Source of the DNA: JAHRVQ01 sp051278195
Lineage (GTDB): Bacteria; Pseudomonadota; Gammaproteobacteria; Pseudomonadales; Azotimanducaceae
Assembly: GCA_051278195.1 (NCBI GenBank)
Contig: JBNMQM010000001.1
Span: 124,001-188,000 of the forward strand
DNA: 64,000 nt
Direction: 5' to 3'
Of this stretch, positions 18,313-27,450 are shown one piece after another (positions within the stretch are counted from its first letter, which is position 1; the number at the start of each line of letters is the position of its first letter). The notes beneath the pieces are model-generated. The model was not told the DNA's origin and searched no databases. It saw nothing but the letters and a program-made list of their open reading frames with translations. Both the position numbers and the translations under genes were made by a program.

Positions 18313-20004
18313 TCATGGCTGTGACAACTCCAGCAAGCGTTGTTCGATTGCCGTAATGTCAAAATTAGCAGTGCGGGTCTTTGCTAGGTTAAGCGCACGT
18401 TCGTAGTAGACGCGAGCGAGTGGTGGTTGACGAAGGTGATCGAGAGAAACCGCAAGGTTGAAGGCATAGTCAGGGTTATTGTTGTCCAAGCTATAGGCTT
18501 CATAGAAAGCGCTTTGTGCTTGATTCCATCTTCCCTCGGAAGCAAAGCCCACGCCCTTCAGAAAATGCAGGTGTGAAGATTCTGGATTCCGTGCAAGCAG
18601 AGTGGCGACTTCGCGCTGAACGGCGGCGCGACTTTTGCCATCATTCATCAGCGCCAGTAAACCGGCCCGGGCAAAGCTATCTTTCGGGTCTGCATTGAGT
18701 CGTCTTTGATAGTAAGTGGCAGCGTCATCAAATTTGCCGAGGGCAGTCGCGGTTGCCGCAGCGCCGAGTAGTGCATCCCTTTGATTGGAATCGACTGCTA
18801 GTGCTTGATCATAGAGCATGGCTGCTTTTGGCAGTTGGCGCTGTTGTAAAGCGCTGTAGGCACTCTGCAGAACTTCGGTCAAACCAAGGGAAGACTGCGG
18901 GTGATGGATAATGATTCGCTTGGCCACACCAGAAGCTTGCGAGCCTCTATCGCTGGTCAAAATCAATGGGTTTAAATAGTCTGTCGTGGAGGGCGGTGAG
19001 TCATTCCTCTGCATGGCATTATTATCGGGCGCATTTTGAAAAGCGACTTCTGCTATCGCGCTCGGCTCTGATAGAGTGGCGGTTGTCAGGGCATTGTCGG
19101 TTTGACCATTCTTGTCGATTCGACCCTTTAAAGCGGCATTTTCAGTCGTATCAATTGCCTGTTCGGCTGTGCCTGATATCTGTGCTGCTGCGAGCGCCTC
19201 AAGCTCCGTTGCTTCAATAATTTCGGCGATATCGATATCTGATTCTGTGAGTTGCGGTTGTTGCAGTCCTGCAATTCCGCTATTGGCTGTCAGATAGAAG
19301 TAATAGGAAAGGATACCGCCTAGTGCGGTCATCACTAACATGGCATAAAGAAATGCCGAGCGTCGCTTCGAGCGTCGCTCGACGGCTTTACCGCTGGCAA
19401 TGAGTTGGTCGAGGGACTGGCGGTTTCGGTTTTCTTTTTGTTTTGAATCAGTACCGGCTTTTTGCCTGTCGATCTCGGCCAGCTCTCTTGCCTTTTCGTC
19501 CCTCTGGTTTCGTTCGTCTTTCTGTTTTTGCTGTAAAGCCTCCTGTTTAAGTCTGGCTTCTTTGACACCGTGCTCTGTTTCTTCTAAGGCAAGAATCGGA
19601 GACTCTACCTCTGGCTCAGAGCTGGCGGGTTCAAAGTTAAAATTCTCGACCTCATGCCCATCCAAATCCAGCTCTTCCATTTCATCCCAGTCGGCCGCGA
19701 GGGTCTGATCTTCCTCGATCGGCTGAACTTCATCTTCTTGGTCAAGGGTATCGTTAAAGCCGTGGCTATCTTCGCTTGCCGCATCGACGGGTGTTGACAC
19801 GTCAGGCTTAACGGTTTCTGCACTCTGGTTGATCACCTCCCGGATGGCCTCATCCGCAGTATCGGCTGCGGGCTGGCTTGCAGGTATGGGTGCAGATATG
19901 GGTGCAGATATGGGTGCAGATATGGGTGTCGCTATAGGCGGCGGCTCAATCCGGCTCTGCTTTTCGAGAGCGGCTTTCTTGAGAGCCTCAAGTAATAGGC
20001 TCAT
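18313..20004 (-). CDS. MshN-like TPR protein of the pilus locus
   Basis: 563 residues. It opens with MSLLLEALKKAALEKQ, followed by a Pro/Ser repeat segment, an acidic region (about 60-130), a Gln/Lys/Glu-rich coiled stretch (about 140-200), one membrane segment (AFLYAMLVMTALGGILSYYFYL) and C-terminal tetratricopeptide repeats (about 370-560). This is the MshN architecture. The N-terminal SAPI repeats come from a 12-base tandem repeat. It overlaps mshL by four bases. TPR proteins of this kind help secretin assembly or stability. Confidence 0.75.
   Translation of the reverse strand: MSLLLEALKKAALEKQSRIEPPPIATPISAPISAPISAPIPASQPAADTADEAIREVINQSAETVKPDVSTPVDAASEDSHGFNDTLDQEDEVQPIEEDQTLAADWDEMEELDLDGHEVENFNFEPASSEPEVESPILALEETEHGVKEARLKQEALQQKQKDERNQRDEKARELAEIDRQKAGTDSKQKENRNRQSLDQLIASGKAVERRSKRRSAFLYAMLVMTALGGILSYYFYLTANSGIAGLQQPQLTESDIDIAEIIEATELEALAAAQISGTAEQAIDTTENAALKGRIDKNGQTDNALTTATLSEPSAIAEVAFQNAPDNNAMQRNDSPPSTTDYLNPLILTSDRGSQASGVAKRIIIHHPQSSLGLTEVLQSAYSALQQRQLPKAAMLYDQALAVDSNQRDALLGAAATATALGKFDDAATYYQRRLNADPKDSFARAGLLALMNDGKSRAAVQREVATLLARNPESSHLHFLKGVGFASEGRWNQAQSAFYEAYSLDNNNPDYAFNLAVSLDHLRQPPLARVYYERALNLAKTRTANFDITAIEQRLLELSQP
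19885..19928 (-). repeat. 12-base tandem repeat (about 3.7 copies) in the mshN-like gene
   Basis: On the plus strand TATGGGTGCAGA is repeated three times perfectly plus a partial copy, encoding SAPI units on the minus strand. Copies are identical in sequence, so the array is probably young and may vary in length. Confidence 0.95.
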
Positions 20005-21632
20005 TGAATCAGCTCGCGAGAGAGGACTGTTGTGTTGTCAGAGAATCGAGTGGCGAGGGTACGTCTTTCAATTACGGTGGGCTTTAGGAAAATGACAAGT
20101 TCAGTTTTATTGGTGACGTTGTCGTCGTATTGGAAAGCCTTGCCAATGCCAGGCAAGCGGCTGAGCATCGGCACGCCTCTGTTGTTGCGTTTGACCTCGT
20201 CCTGCATCAGACCGCCAATGACGGCAATTTCGCCGCTATCGACCCGTAGGATCGACTCAACTTCCCGAACTTGAATGACGGGGATCTGGCTAACGACATT
20301 TGCGTCTGCAAGGGCTGGGTTTGGATCCTGAACGAAACTAATAACCCTAGAAATAGTGGGTCTAACGTTCAGAGTGACGCCACCATTTTCATCAATAAAG
20401 GGCGTAACACTCATGACAAAGCCTACGGGTACCGTATTAACTTCTGTTTCAAAGGTGGTTAGTGAGCCGCCTACAACACCGGACCCGGTGTCAATGTTGA
20501 CCTCGACCGTAAAGTAAATAAGGTTGTCGACAACTTTGAGCAGAGCCGTTTGATTGTTCATTGCCATCACTTTGGGGCTAGACATCACGCTTACATCGCC
20601 GAAAGTCTCAAGCGCCCTCAAGGTTGCTTGTAATTGATTGCCGCCACCTATGTTGAGGTCAGTAAGAGATAGGTTAAAAGTTGGCGGTGATGCCAGCGTG
20701 ACATCCGTGAGAATTTGGCCGACTTCTACGCTGCTGCTTGCATCTGGACTAATCAGATTCCAGTCAATGCCGGCTTGATAGGTATCGCTTAGATTGACCT
20801 CTGCGATGGTCGCTTCAATTAATACCTGGCGTTGGCTGCTGAGTTGGACTCGATCGAGAAACCTGGCGATATCTTCATGCTCTTTTTCTGTGGCGCGAAC
20901 CGCGAGTGTGCCTGACTCACTGTTGACGATGATGTCTGGATTGCTGTTTTCTTCCGAGTCCGAGTTACTACCGCGATTGATGATTTTTGCGACGTTGCGT
21001 TCGAGGGTTTGCCAGAATGAATTCTCGCTGACGTTTCTGACGACCGTATCTGAACTGTTACCCGTATCACCTGAGCTACCGGATGAGCCTCCTGCGCCCC
21101 CTCCGGTCGAGCTTATTTCTGTTGAAACCGCGACACTACCGATGCTCGAGCGTGAGATATTTAGGTAGTCAATCGCATAGTTTCTTAAGAAAGGCAGGTC
21201 TCTCTGAACCCGCAGAACATTGTTGTTGATTTCAAAACGGATACCCGCTGTATCTGAAATTCGGTTCAAAATAGCACTGAGAGGCTGTTCGATTGCGTTC
21301 AAACTAATGGTGCTATTGATGTCAGGATCAATATCAAGATTCAGCTTCGAATCTCGCGCGAGAGAAAACAACAGTTCGTTGACCGGTACTTGAAAAACGA
21401 CAACAGTATGGGTGGATTCTTCTTTAATCCGGCCGGGTTCAGGTAGAGATGCGGTCACTGTCACAGGTGCAGGGATGTTTCCCGTGGGGACAGTGGCCTC
21501 GGCTTCTAGCGGAGCTGGACGGGTGACCTGCAGATGATCCTCAGCTGTTTGGATCTCTGTTTTTGCATTCAGACAACCGCTTAGCATCAGAACAATTGAT
21601 GTCAACGCTAAAGGTCTAACGGCTAATCTCAT
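20001..21632 (-). CDS. mshL: MSHA-type pilus secretin lipoprotein
   Basis: 543 residues from ATG 21632, which has AGGA nine bases upstream. The leader MRLAVRPLALTSIVLMLSGC ends in a lipobox (LSGC), so it is an outer-membrane lipoprotein. A short secretin N-domain (VPVNELLFSLARDSKLNLDI) follows, then a Ser/Gly-rich linker (about residues 190-215), N1-type repeats and a C-terminal secretin channel with the usual VPVGFVMSVTPFI and IAVIGGLM motifs. It would form the outer-membrane pore for the pilus. The frame opens earlier (21677) but that start overlaps mshM by 62 bases. Confidence 0.92.
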   Translation of the reverse strand: MRLAVRPLALTSIVLMLSGCLNAKTEIQTAEDHLQVTRPAPLEAEATVPTGNIPAPVTVTASLPEPGRIKEESTHTVVVFQVPVNELLFSLARDSKLNLDIDPDINSTISLNAIEQPLSAILNRISDTAGIRFEINNNVLRVQRDLPFLRNYAIDYLNISRSSIGSVAVSTEISSTGGGAGGSSGSSGDTGNSSDTVVRNVSENSFWQTLERNVAKIINRGSNSDSEENSNPDIIVNSESGTLAVRATEKEHEDIARFLDRVQLSSQRQVLIEATIAEVNLSDTYQAGIDWNLISPDASSSVEVGQILTDVTLASPPTFNLSLTDLNIGGGNQLQATLRALETFGDVSVMSSPKVMAMNNQTALLKVVDNLIYFTVEVNIDTGSGVVGGSLTTFETEVNTVPVGFVMSVTPFIDENGGVTLNVRPTISRVISFVQDPNPALADANVVSQIPVIQVREVESILRVDSGEIAVIGGLMQDEVKRNNRGVPMLSRLPGIGKAFQYDDNVTNKTELVIFLKPTVIERRTLATRFSDNTTVLSRELIQ

Positions 21633-22554
21633 AAAGGTTTCCTGCAGGCCGAAAGGCCGAAGCGTTAATTTCATCATAAAAGTTCAGATTAGCGACGAGC
21701 ATCATTACGGCGATTGCTTCCGACCAGGGCCAGCGCCTCCGCCGCGGTTGGTATTGGCTGTCTTCCGCTGCGACTTTGATGTCATGGCTGGTTAGATTAT
21801 AGCTATCGCGGGTATAAGCGGTTAGGAGGGCTTTGTCAGCCAAAATGTTAATTCGTCGGATGAGCCCGTGTGAATACTTGTCGATAGTCGCAGCCACTGC
21901 GGACGAGAAAAGATCTGGTCCTGTGTAGCCCGCGGCACGAATCCTAAAGTTCAGGTAGGCGTGAATGTCTTCAAGTTGCAGGGGCGCAAGGTAGAGACTA
22001 TGGGTGATTCGTTCGCGTAGCTGGCGAATCTTGCGGGCTGCCAGATTTTCATCAAGTTCGGGTTGGCCAAACAAGACGATCTGTAACAACTTGTGCTCAT
22101 CGGTTTCTAGGTTGCTCAGTAGCCGCAGTTCTTCCAACGTTTCAAGTGGCATCTCCTGGGCTTCTTCTACCAGTACGACCACCCGGCGATTGTTCGCATA
22201 GCGCTGCAGCAGGGTTGTTTGCAGCTGCCTCATTACGAGTAGTTTGTCGGGGTACGGGCCAATATCAAGGCCGAGTTCTCTCGCAACTTCCTGCAGAATC
22301 TGGTCTGGTGAGAGGCTGGGATGGGCTAGATAAACCCAATCGATGTTACCTTGGAATTTCGTGGGTAACATGCGGCAGAGCATGGTCTTGCCAGTCCCTA
22401 CTTCGCCAACGACCTTAATAATCCCTTCCCCATTTTCGATGGCGTAGATCAACGCGTTAAGGGTTGGTCCTCTATCACTGCCCTCAAAGAAGGCATGAGT
22501 GTCTGGCGTGATTCGAAATGGTGGTTTGGATAAACCAAAGTACTCAAGGTACAT
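21616..22554 (-). CDS. mshM: MshM/ExeA-like AAA ATPase
   Basis: 312 residues. It begins MYLEYFGLSKPPFRITPD, the hallmark of ExeA/MshM proteins, with Walker A GEVGTGKTMLC and Walker B VVVLVEEAQEM. Unlike ExeA it lacks a periplasmic peptidoglycan-binding domain, though the C-terminus has a short hydrophobic stretch (AIAVMMLVANLNFYD). GGAG stands nine bases before the ATG. It is the first gene of the minus-strand pilus operon and overlaps mshL by 17 bases. It probably aids secretin insertion. Confidence 0.88.
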   Translation of the reverse strand: MYLEYFGLSKPPFRITPDTHAFFEGSDRGPTLNALIYAIENGEGIIKVVGEVGTGKTMLCRMLPTKFQGNIDWVYLAHPSLSPDQILQEVARELGLDIGPYPDKLLVMRQLQTTLLQRYANNRRVVVLVEEAQEMPLETLEELRLLSNLETDEHKLLQIVLFGQPELDENLAARKIRQLRERITHSLYLAPLQLEDIHAYLNFRIRAAGYTGPDLFSSAVAATIDKYSHGLIRRINILADKALLTAYTRDSYNLTSHDIKVAAEDSQYQPRRRRWPWSEAIAVMMLVANLNFYDEINASAFRPAGNLYEISR

Positions 22555-22574
22555 TTTGTGATTCTCCGGTCCCT

Positions 22575-22604
22575 GAGCTCATGAGTCTAGAGCTCATGAG
22601 TCTA
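22575..22604. repeat. Perfect 15-base tandem duplication upstream of mshM
   Basis: GAGCTCATGAGTCTA occurs twice in direct succession in the gap before the pilus operon, between 20 and 50 bases upstream of mshM. It could affect the operon's leader. Confidence 0.9.
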
Positions 22605-22793
22605 GAGGTGACACTCGCTAGTGTAAGGTAGAATTACTTCAATTGCATTAGTAAAAGATCGCTGCAAGTTTATGTAACGCAAAGATTTTTGCCTATCTGA
22701 TGGGCGTGCCATTTGATTGAAATTTTTCACGTTTGCTTGGTGTCGAGCAATCTGCTTAAATTTCATCCCTCTAGACTTCCAAAAGCCGAAATA

Positions 22794-22955
22794 ATGACCG
22801 AAGAAAGAAGAGAATGCAGTGATCGGCGGGGAAACGATCGGCGTCAACTGAACCGCCGCGGTGACGGTGGTTGGCGTGTGAGCCCCGAAGGCCGGCGTAG
22901 CGAAGAGCGACGTAGTGAAGGCCGTCGCACAGCTATTGACGAACAGGCTCTTTAA
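22794..22955 (+). CDS. Very small arginine-rich protein with repeated RR pairs
   Basis: 53 residues from ATG 22794. Nearly a third are Arg, arranged as repeated pairs about every 5-7 residues (ERRECSDRRGNDRRQLNRR and GRRSEERRSEGRR). The same kind of repeat forms the tail of the FHA protein at 9469-9981, at the other end of the pilus locus. The gene is divergent from mshM and its last 23 bases overlap the 3' end of the converging MFS gene. I recognise no family. The shared pattern favours a real gene, but the ribosome site is poor and expression is unproven. Confidence 0.5.
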   Translation: MTEERRECSDRRGNDRRQLNRRGDGGWRVSPEGRRSEERRSEGRRTAIDEQAL

Positions 22956-24150
22956 TCTCCGTCAAGGCCCACCTATAAATACCATAGCCAATTAGACCCG
23001 CTGCACTCGCTGTCAGGTAAGAGAGGCTATAGGAGCCGTTACTCGCGTATATCAAGCCGAGTATAAGTGGTCCGAAGGCAATCCCTATCGTCGTCATCAT
23101 GTTCGACAGTCCATAAATTCTGCTGTAGTCCTGTTGGCCATAAGTGGTGGCGATGAGGAGTGGCTGCAGCATCAATAGATTGCCGACAGATATTCCAAAT
23201 AAGGCCAGGCCCGCCACGAATGCCCAGGTCGATGTGACCTGACTTAAGCCCAACAAGGACACTGACTGCAAAACCATCATGGTCAGAGCGAATTTTGGTG
23301 CGGAAACACGATCTAGAAAAAAGCCTCCGGCAAGTCGACCGACGATGCTGGTGATTGGAATGACGCCGAGTGCGAGTGCCGCCGCCTGTCCGCTCAGATG
23401 TTCGCCGACCAGGCCATATTGGTGGGCGAGTGAGCCGACCTGAGCCATCATAAGAAACACATAGGCAAGCGAAAGCCCCCAGAAATAGCGGCTGCGAGCG
23501 GCATCCCTGAACAACGTGCCAGTGGCTGCGAGCGAATTGTCTTCCAATTTGGCGCCGTCGATTTGCAACCCGATATCGGCAGGTCTTGATTTCAGAAAGC
23601 AGAATGCCAGAGGTACGACGCCCAGTACGTATGCCACTGCGAATACCGTTACGGAGTAATCGATGCCTTTGGCGGAAATCAATAATGCGCTCGCCGGCGT
23701 TATTACGATCCCGCCGACGGACAAGCCGGTCGAGGCGATGGACAGCGCCAGTGCTCTCTTTTCAGCAAACCATCGTGTCACCAGTGTTGTCGCGGGCAGT
23801 AGTCCCGAAGCTGCGAAGCCAATGCCAAAGACGCTATACGCCAGCAAGACTTGCCATTCAGTAGTGACGAAACGGATGGAGAACAAGGCAATGCTCGCCA
23901 GAAAAGCTCCACCACAGACGACGATCCTGACGTCGTAGCGATCCAGCATGCCAGCAATCCAGAGACCGACCAGGCCGCTAGACAAAAAGAACAAGGAAAC
24001 AGCGCTTGAGGCAATCTCGATAGATAAGCCTTTTTCACTCACAAGTGCCTGCAGGGTCACGGCATGATTATAGAAGCCCAGACCAGAGCAAAAAATCAAG
24101 GTAACAAAGAGCGTAAAGACAATTTTCCAGCCGTAATACAGGTGGGTCAC
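22933..24150 (-). CDS. Major facilitator superfamily transporter
   Basis: 405 residues, GTG start, with about twelve membrane segments in two six-helix halves. Family marks include the N-terminal YYGWKIVFTLF, the loop-2/3 region GMLDRYDVR and a second-half GRLAGGFFLDRVSAPK. The opening and overall layout resemble oxalate/formate or monocarboxylate-type MFS carriers. Substrate is unknown. It points away from the TRAP genes and is divergent from them. Confidence 0.85.
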   Translation of the reverse strand: MTHLYYGWKIVFTLFVTLIFCSGLGFYNHAVTLQALVSEKGLSIEIASSAVSLFFLSSGLVGLWIAGMLDRYDVRIVVCGGAFLASIALFSIRFVTTEWQVLLAYSVFGIGFAASGLLPATTLVTRWFAEKRALALSIASTGLSVGGIVITPASALLISAKGIDYSVTVFAVAYVLGVVPLAFCFLKSRPADIGLQIDGAKLEDNSLAATGTLFRDAARSRYFWGLSLAYVFLMMAQVGSLAHQYGLVGEHLSGQAAALALGVIPITSIVGRLAGGFFLDRVSAPKFALTMMVLQSVSLLGLSQVTSTWAFVAGLALFGISVGNLLMLQPLLIATTYGQQDYSRIYGLSNMMTTIGIAFGPLILGLIYASNGSYSLSYLTASAAGLIGYGIYRWALTEIKEPVRQ

Positions 24151-24264
24151 CGAAATCTCTATTAGGACTAATTAATTGCGCATAACCCTACCACAGAGAT
24201 TGGCATGGCTAGTGGCGCAGGCACGACAATGTGGGTAAGTTGGCGCCCTGATTCTTACTGAGAC

Positions 24265-25473
24265 ATGCCGCAGATGTTGTGTCGCGATACGATTACCCGC
24301 TTATCATTTAACGGCTGCGTGAAAAAGCTAGCGTACATCGCTTTGTTATTGCTCGCGGCGCCATTGTTGCAGAGCAGTGAGCCTGAGCCATTTGAGCTGG
24401 AGCTGCCTCGGGCAATAGCTTGGAGTGCCTACAATCTCGGTACAACCGGCTACAACCAAGCGGTGGGCATCTCCAAAATGCTGAAAGACCAGCATCGTGT
24501 CACGCTGCGCGTGATCCCCGGTAAAAATGATGTGTCGCGCTTGCTGCCGCTGATGGTGAATCGTGTTCAGTTTTCGGCGAACGGGGTGGCGACTTATTTT
24601 GCCCAGGAAGGTGCATTTCAGTTTGCGAGCCGGCGCTGGGGGCCGGTGCCCATCCGGCTGGTTATGATGTCTGTCGGGTACTCAAACCAGGCCATCGCTG
24701 TAACCGAAGTGTCCGGTATCAAATCCGTTGCAGAGCTCCGGGGTAAGCGAGTCCCTTTTGTTCGAGGTGCGCCAGCCCTTAATGTTTCAACAGAGGCACA
24801 ACTCGCTTGCGGTGGTCTGGGTTGGGATGATGTACAACGAGTGGATTTTCCAGGCTACAGCGCCATGTGGAATGGCATGGTCGATGGTCAGATCGATGTG
24901 GCATATGCCACCACCGTTTCTGGCCCAACGCGCAAACTCGAAGCCTCACCTAAAGGCATCGTTTGGTTACCTATCCCCCATGATGATCAGGATTGCTGGC
25001 AGCGTTTGCTTGGCGTGGGTCCATATTTCACGAAACACATGGCCACCCGTGGTGCGGGAATCAGTGAGGAGCAGCCCCATGAAGGTGCTACTTATCCCTA
25101 TCCAATGCTCGTGACACTTGCATCGCAAGACGCGAAGCTGGTGAGAAGTTTGTCTTTGGCGATTCATGAAGGCTTTGAAGATTTTCGGTATGCAGACCCG
25201 GGTGCAGAAGGCTGGGCGCTTGAACGACAGCAGTTCGACTGGGTGGTGCCATTTCATGAAGGTGCTATTGCTCACTTTCGATCATTAGGGGTGTGGGGGT
25301 CAGAGCAAGATGCTCATAATGATCGGCTGTTGAGACGCCAAGCGGTGTTGCAAGAAGCTTGGCAGGCGTTGCTGACACTCGGTATTGAAGAAGATAATGA
25401 GTTTCGTGAGACCTGGATGAAGGTCCGGGCTATCCGCCTTCGACTGCACGGTTTTGATCCGGTATGGGAGTAA
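24265..25473 (+). CDS. TRAP transporter solute receptor, TAXI family
   Basis: About 400 residues with an N-terminal hydrophobic export signal (LAYIALLLLAAPLLQSS). The TAXI pattern includes NLGTTGYNQAVGISKML, the VNRVQFSANG stretch, the LRGKRVPFVRGAP motif and DGQIDVAYATTVSGPT. It would bind an organic solute in the periplasm and hand it to the fused permease that follows nine bases later. The start is uncertain: ATG 24265 gives a long n-region, and GTG 24319 gives a more normal signal peptide. Neither has a clear ribosome site. The ligand is not evident. Confidence 0.88.
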   Translation: MPQMLCRDTITRLSFNGCVKKLAYIALLLLAAPLLQSSEPEPFELELPRAIAWSAYNLGTTGYNQAVGISKMLKDQHRVTLRVIPGKNDVSRLLPLMVNRVQFSANGVATYFAQEGAFQFASRRWGPVPIRLVMMSVGYSNQAIAVTEVSGIKSVAELRGKRVPFVRGAPALNVSTEAQLACGGLGWDDVQRVDFPGYSAMWNGMVDGQIDVAYATTVSGPTRKLEASPKGIVWLPIPHDDQDCWQRLLGVGPYFTKHMATRGAGISEEQPHEGATYPYPMLVTLASQDAKLVRSLSLAIHEGFEDFRYADPGAEGWALERQQFDWVVPFHEGAIAHFRSLGVWGSEQDAHNDRLLRRQAVLQEAWQALLTLGIEEDNEFRETWMKVRAIRLRLHGFDPVWE

Positions 25474-25482
25474 TCTGTCTTG

Positions 25483-27441
25483 ATGATGTATCCGAAAACA
25501 CGTTCGACGGATGGCTGGCTGGGTTACGGGCTGATGTTTGCCGCGTTGACAGCTTCATTTTTTAGTATCGATCAACTTCGCCTGATGGGTGAACCATTGC
25601 TATCGGAATGGCTTAGTTTAGAAACTCATTATTACTACGCGCTCATTGGTTTGTTGTTGCCGTTTGCTTTGCTTCTTTATCCCTTTCTTGCCCGGCGTGC
25701 AGCTCTAACTTTACCGTTAGATTTCGTGTTGGCAGGGTTGGGGAGTTTTTCTGCATTTTGGTTGTTTGCGCACGCCGAACCTATTCTCGATGAGGGTTGG
25801 GAGTTTGTCGCGCCAAACGACGCAATCGCCGTTAGTGTCATTCTGTGGGTGCTCGTATTGGAGGCTGTTCGGCGAGTAGCAGGGCTAACACTATTCGTTT
25901 TGGTCTTAGTGTTCTCTTTCTACCCTCTGGTGGCAGATCACATGCCCGAAATGATATCGGGCATGTCGATTGGATTGCGCGAAACTGCGGCATACCACGC
26001 GATGAGTATTGAGAGCATGTTAGGTTTACCCTTTCGTGCCTTTGCCAATCTGGTAATAGGGTTTTTGGTGTTCGGTGTTGCTCTTCAGTACACCGGTGGC
26101 GGTCAGTTCTTTATCGATTTTGCTTTTTCTTTATTTGGTAAGGTCAGGGGTGGACCGGCCAAAGTGGCGATTATTTCCAGCGGCCTTATGGGCAGCATGA
26201 GCGGTAGTGTTATTACCAATGTTCTGACGACCGGTCAGCTCACAATTCCTGCCATGATCAAGAGCGGGTTTTCTAAAAAAGTCGCGGCCGGGGTTGAAGC
26301 CTGTGCTTCAACGGGTGGCGTTTTGTTGCCGCCGGTAATGGGTTCGACTGCATTTGTGATGGCGACTTTTCTCGGTGTGCCTTACATCGAAGTTGCTGTC
26401 GCGGCTGCGGTACCGGCAGCCCTCTATTTTATCGCACTGTTTCTGCAGCTAGATGCCTATGCTGCAAGAGAAGATCTAGGAGGAGTACCCGCGGCGGAAA
26501 TTCCTAGCCTAGGGGAAACCTTGAAACAAGGTTGGTATTACATCGGCGCTCTGGCTTTATTGGTTTGGTTATTGCTGGTGCTGCAGCGAGAAGCGCTCGC
26601 ACCCTGGGCCGCAACCGCGGCGTTGTTGGTCGTCAATCAGTTCTCTACACGACATCGATTTGATGGGCCTCGACTTAAGAAATTTTTGGTTGCTACCGGT
26701 ACTCTGCTCGTTGAGTTGCTGGTGATTCTGTGCGGCGTTGGGCTGATTGTCGGGGCGCTATCTGTCACCGGGCTTTCGGGGACGCTGATTAATGAACTGT
26801 TGTTTGTTGCCGGTGGGTCGATTGGCGTTCTGTTGTTGATGGGTGCGCTCACGAGCTTCGTTCTAGGGATTGGAATGACGGTAACAGCCGCCTATATATT
26901 CCTGGCTATTGTGTTGGCTCCGGCCTTGATTGCTGGCGGTTTGAACCCGCTGGCGGTGCACTTGTTCATCTTGTATTGGGGTATGTTGTCGTTTATCACG
27001 CCACCAGTAGCGCTGGGTGCTTTTGCTGCGGCGTCGATTGCGGGAGCAGGCGCAATTGAGTCAGGTTTTTCGGCTATGAGGATGGGTATAGCGACCTACC
27101 TAATCCCCTTCTTTTTTGTGTTGGCTCCGGCGCTGGTGCTGCAGGGTGATGAGCCCTTGTTACCACCTCTTATTGAGGTGTTAGTCGGTACGTGGCTGAT
27201 TGCTGGTGGAGCGCAGGGATATTTATCTTGGTTTGGTCGTCTTGAAAGTACATTTTGTTGCACCATAGTGGTTGTCGCTGGCGTGCTAATTGCGCTGCCA
27301 GATCTGGCGCTGCTCGGTTTTAGCGACAGCAATTTGCCACTGAACGGCGTGGGTATTTTTGCCGTGCTGGCCTGTCTAGGAATCGAGATGGCTTATCGCT
27401 CTAAACAGCGCAAGCTAACTGCGAATAGAGCCTCGCAATAA
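25483..27441 (+). CDS. TRAP transporter fused permease (DctQM), TAXI-associated
   Basis: 652 residues, almost entirely membrane. The N-terminal four-helix DctQ-like part (about 1-160) is fused to a twelve-helix DctM-like part. Signature stretches are GPAKVAIISSGLMGSMSGS, TGGVLLPPVMGSTAF and YWGMLSFITPPVALGAFAA. It is sodium-coupled in characterised relatives and works with the receptor gene directly upstream. ATG 25483 is preferred to the TTG one codon earlier. The nearby uronate genes make a sugar acid a possible substrate, but TAXI systems more often carry dicarboxylates, so this is open. Confidence 0.92.
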   Translation: MMYPKTRSTDGWLGYGLMFAALTASFFSIDQLRLMGEPLLSEWLSLETHYYYALIGLLLPFALLLYPFLARRAALTLPLDFVLAGLGSFSAFWLFAHAEPILDEGWEFVAPNDAIAVSVILWVLVLEAVRRVAGLTLFVLVLVFSFYPLVADHMPEMISGMSIGLRETAAYHAMSIESMLGLPFRAFANLVIGFLVFGVALQYTGGGQFFIDFAFSLFGKVRGGPAKVAIISSGLMGSMSGSVITNVLTTGQLTIPAMIKSGFSKKVAAGVEACASTGGVLLPPVMGSTAFVMATFLGVPYIEVAVAAAVPAALYFIALFLQLDAYAAREDLGGVPAAEIPSLGETLKQGWYYIGALALLVWLLLVLQREALAPWAATAALLVVNQFSTRHRFDGPRLKKFLVATGTLLVELLVILCGVGLIVGALSVTGLSGTLINELLFVAGGSIGVLLLMGALTSFVLGIGMTVTAAYIFLAIVLAPALIAGGLNPLAVHLFILYWGMLSFITPPVALGAFAAASIAGAGAIESGFSAMRMGIATYLIPFFFVLAPALVLQGDEPLLPPLIEVLVGTWLIAGGAQGYLSWFGRLESTFCCTIVVVAGVLIALPDLALLGFSDSNLPLNGVGIFAVLACLGIEMAYRSKQRKLTANRASQ

Positions 27442-27450
27442 CCGACTCCT

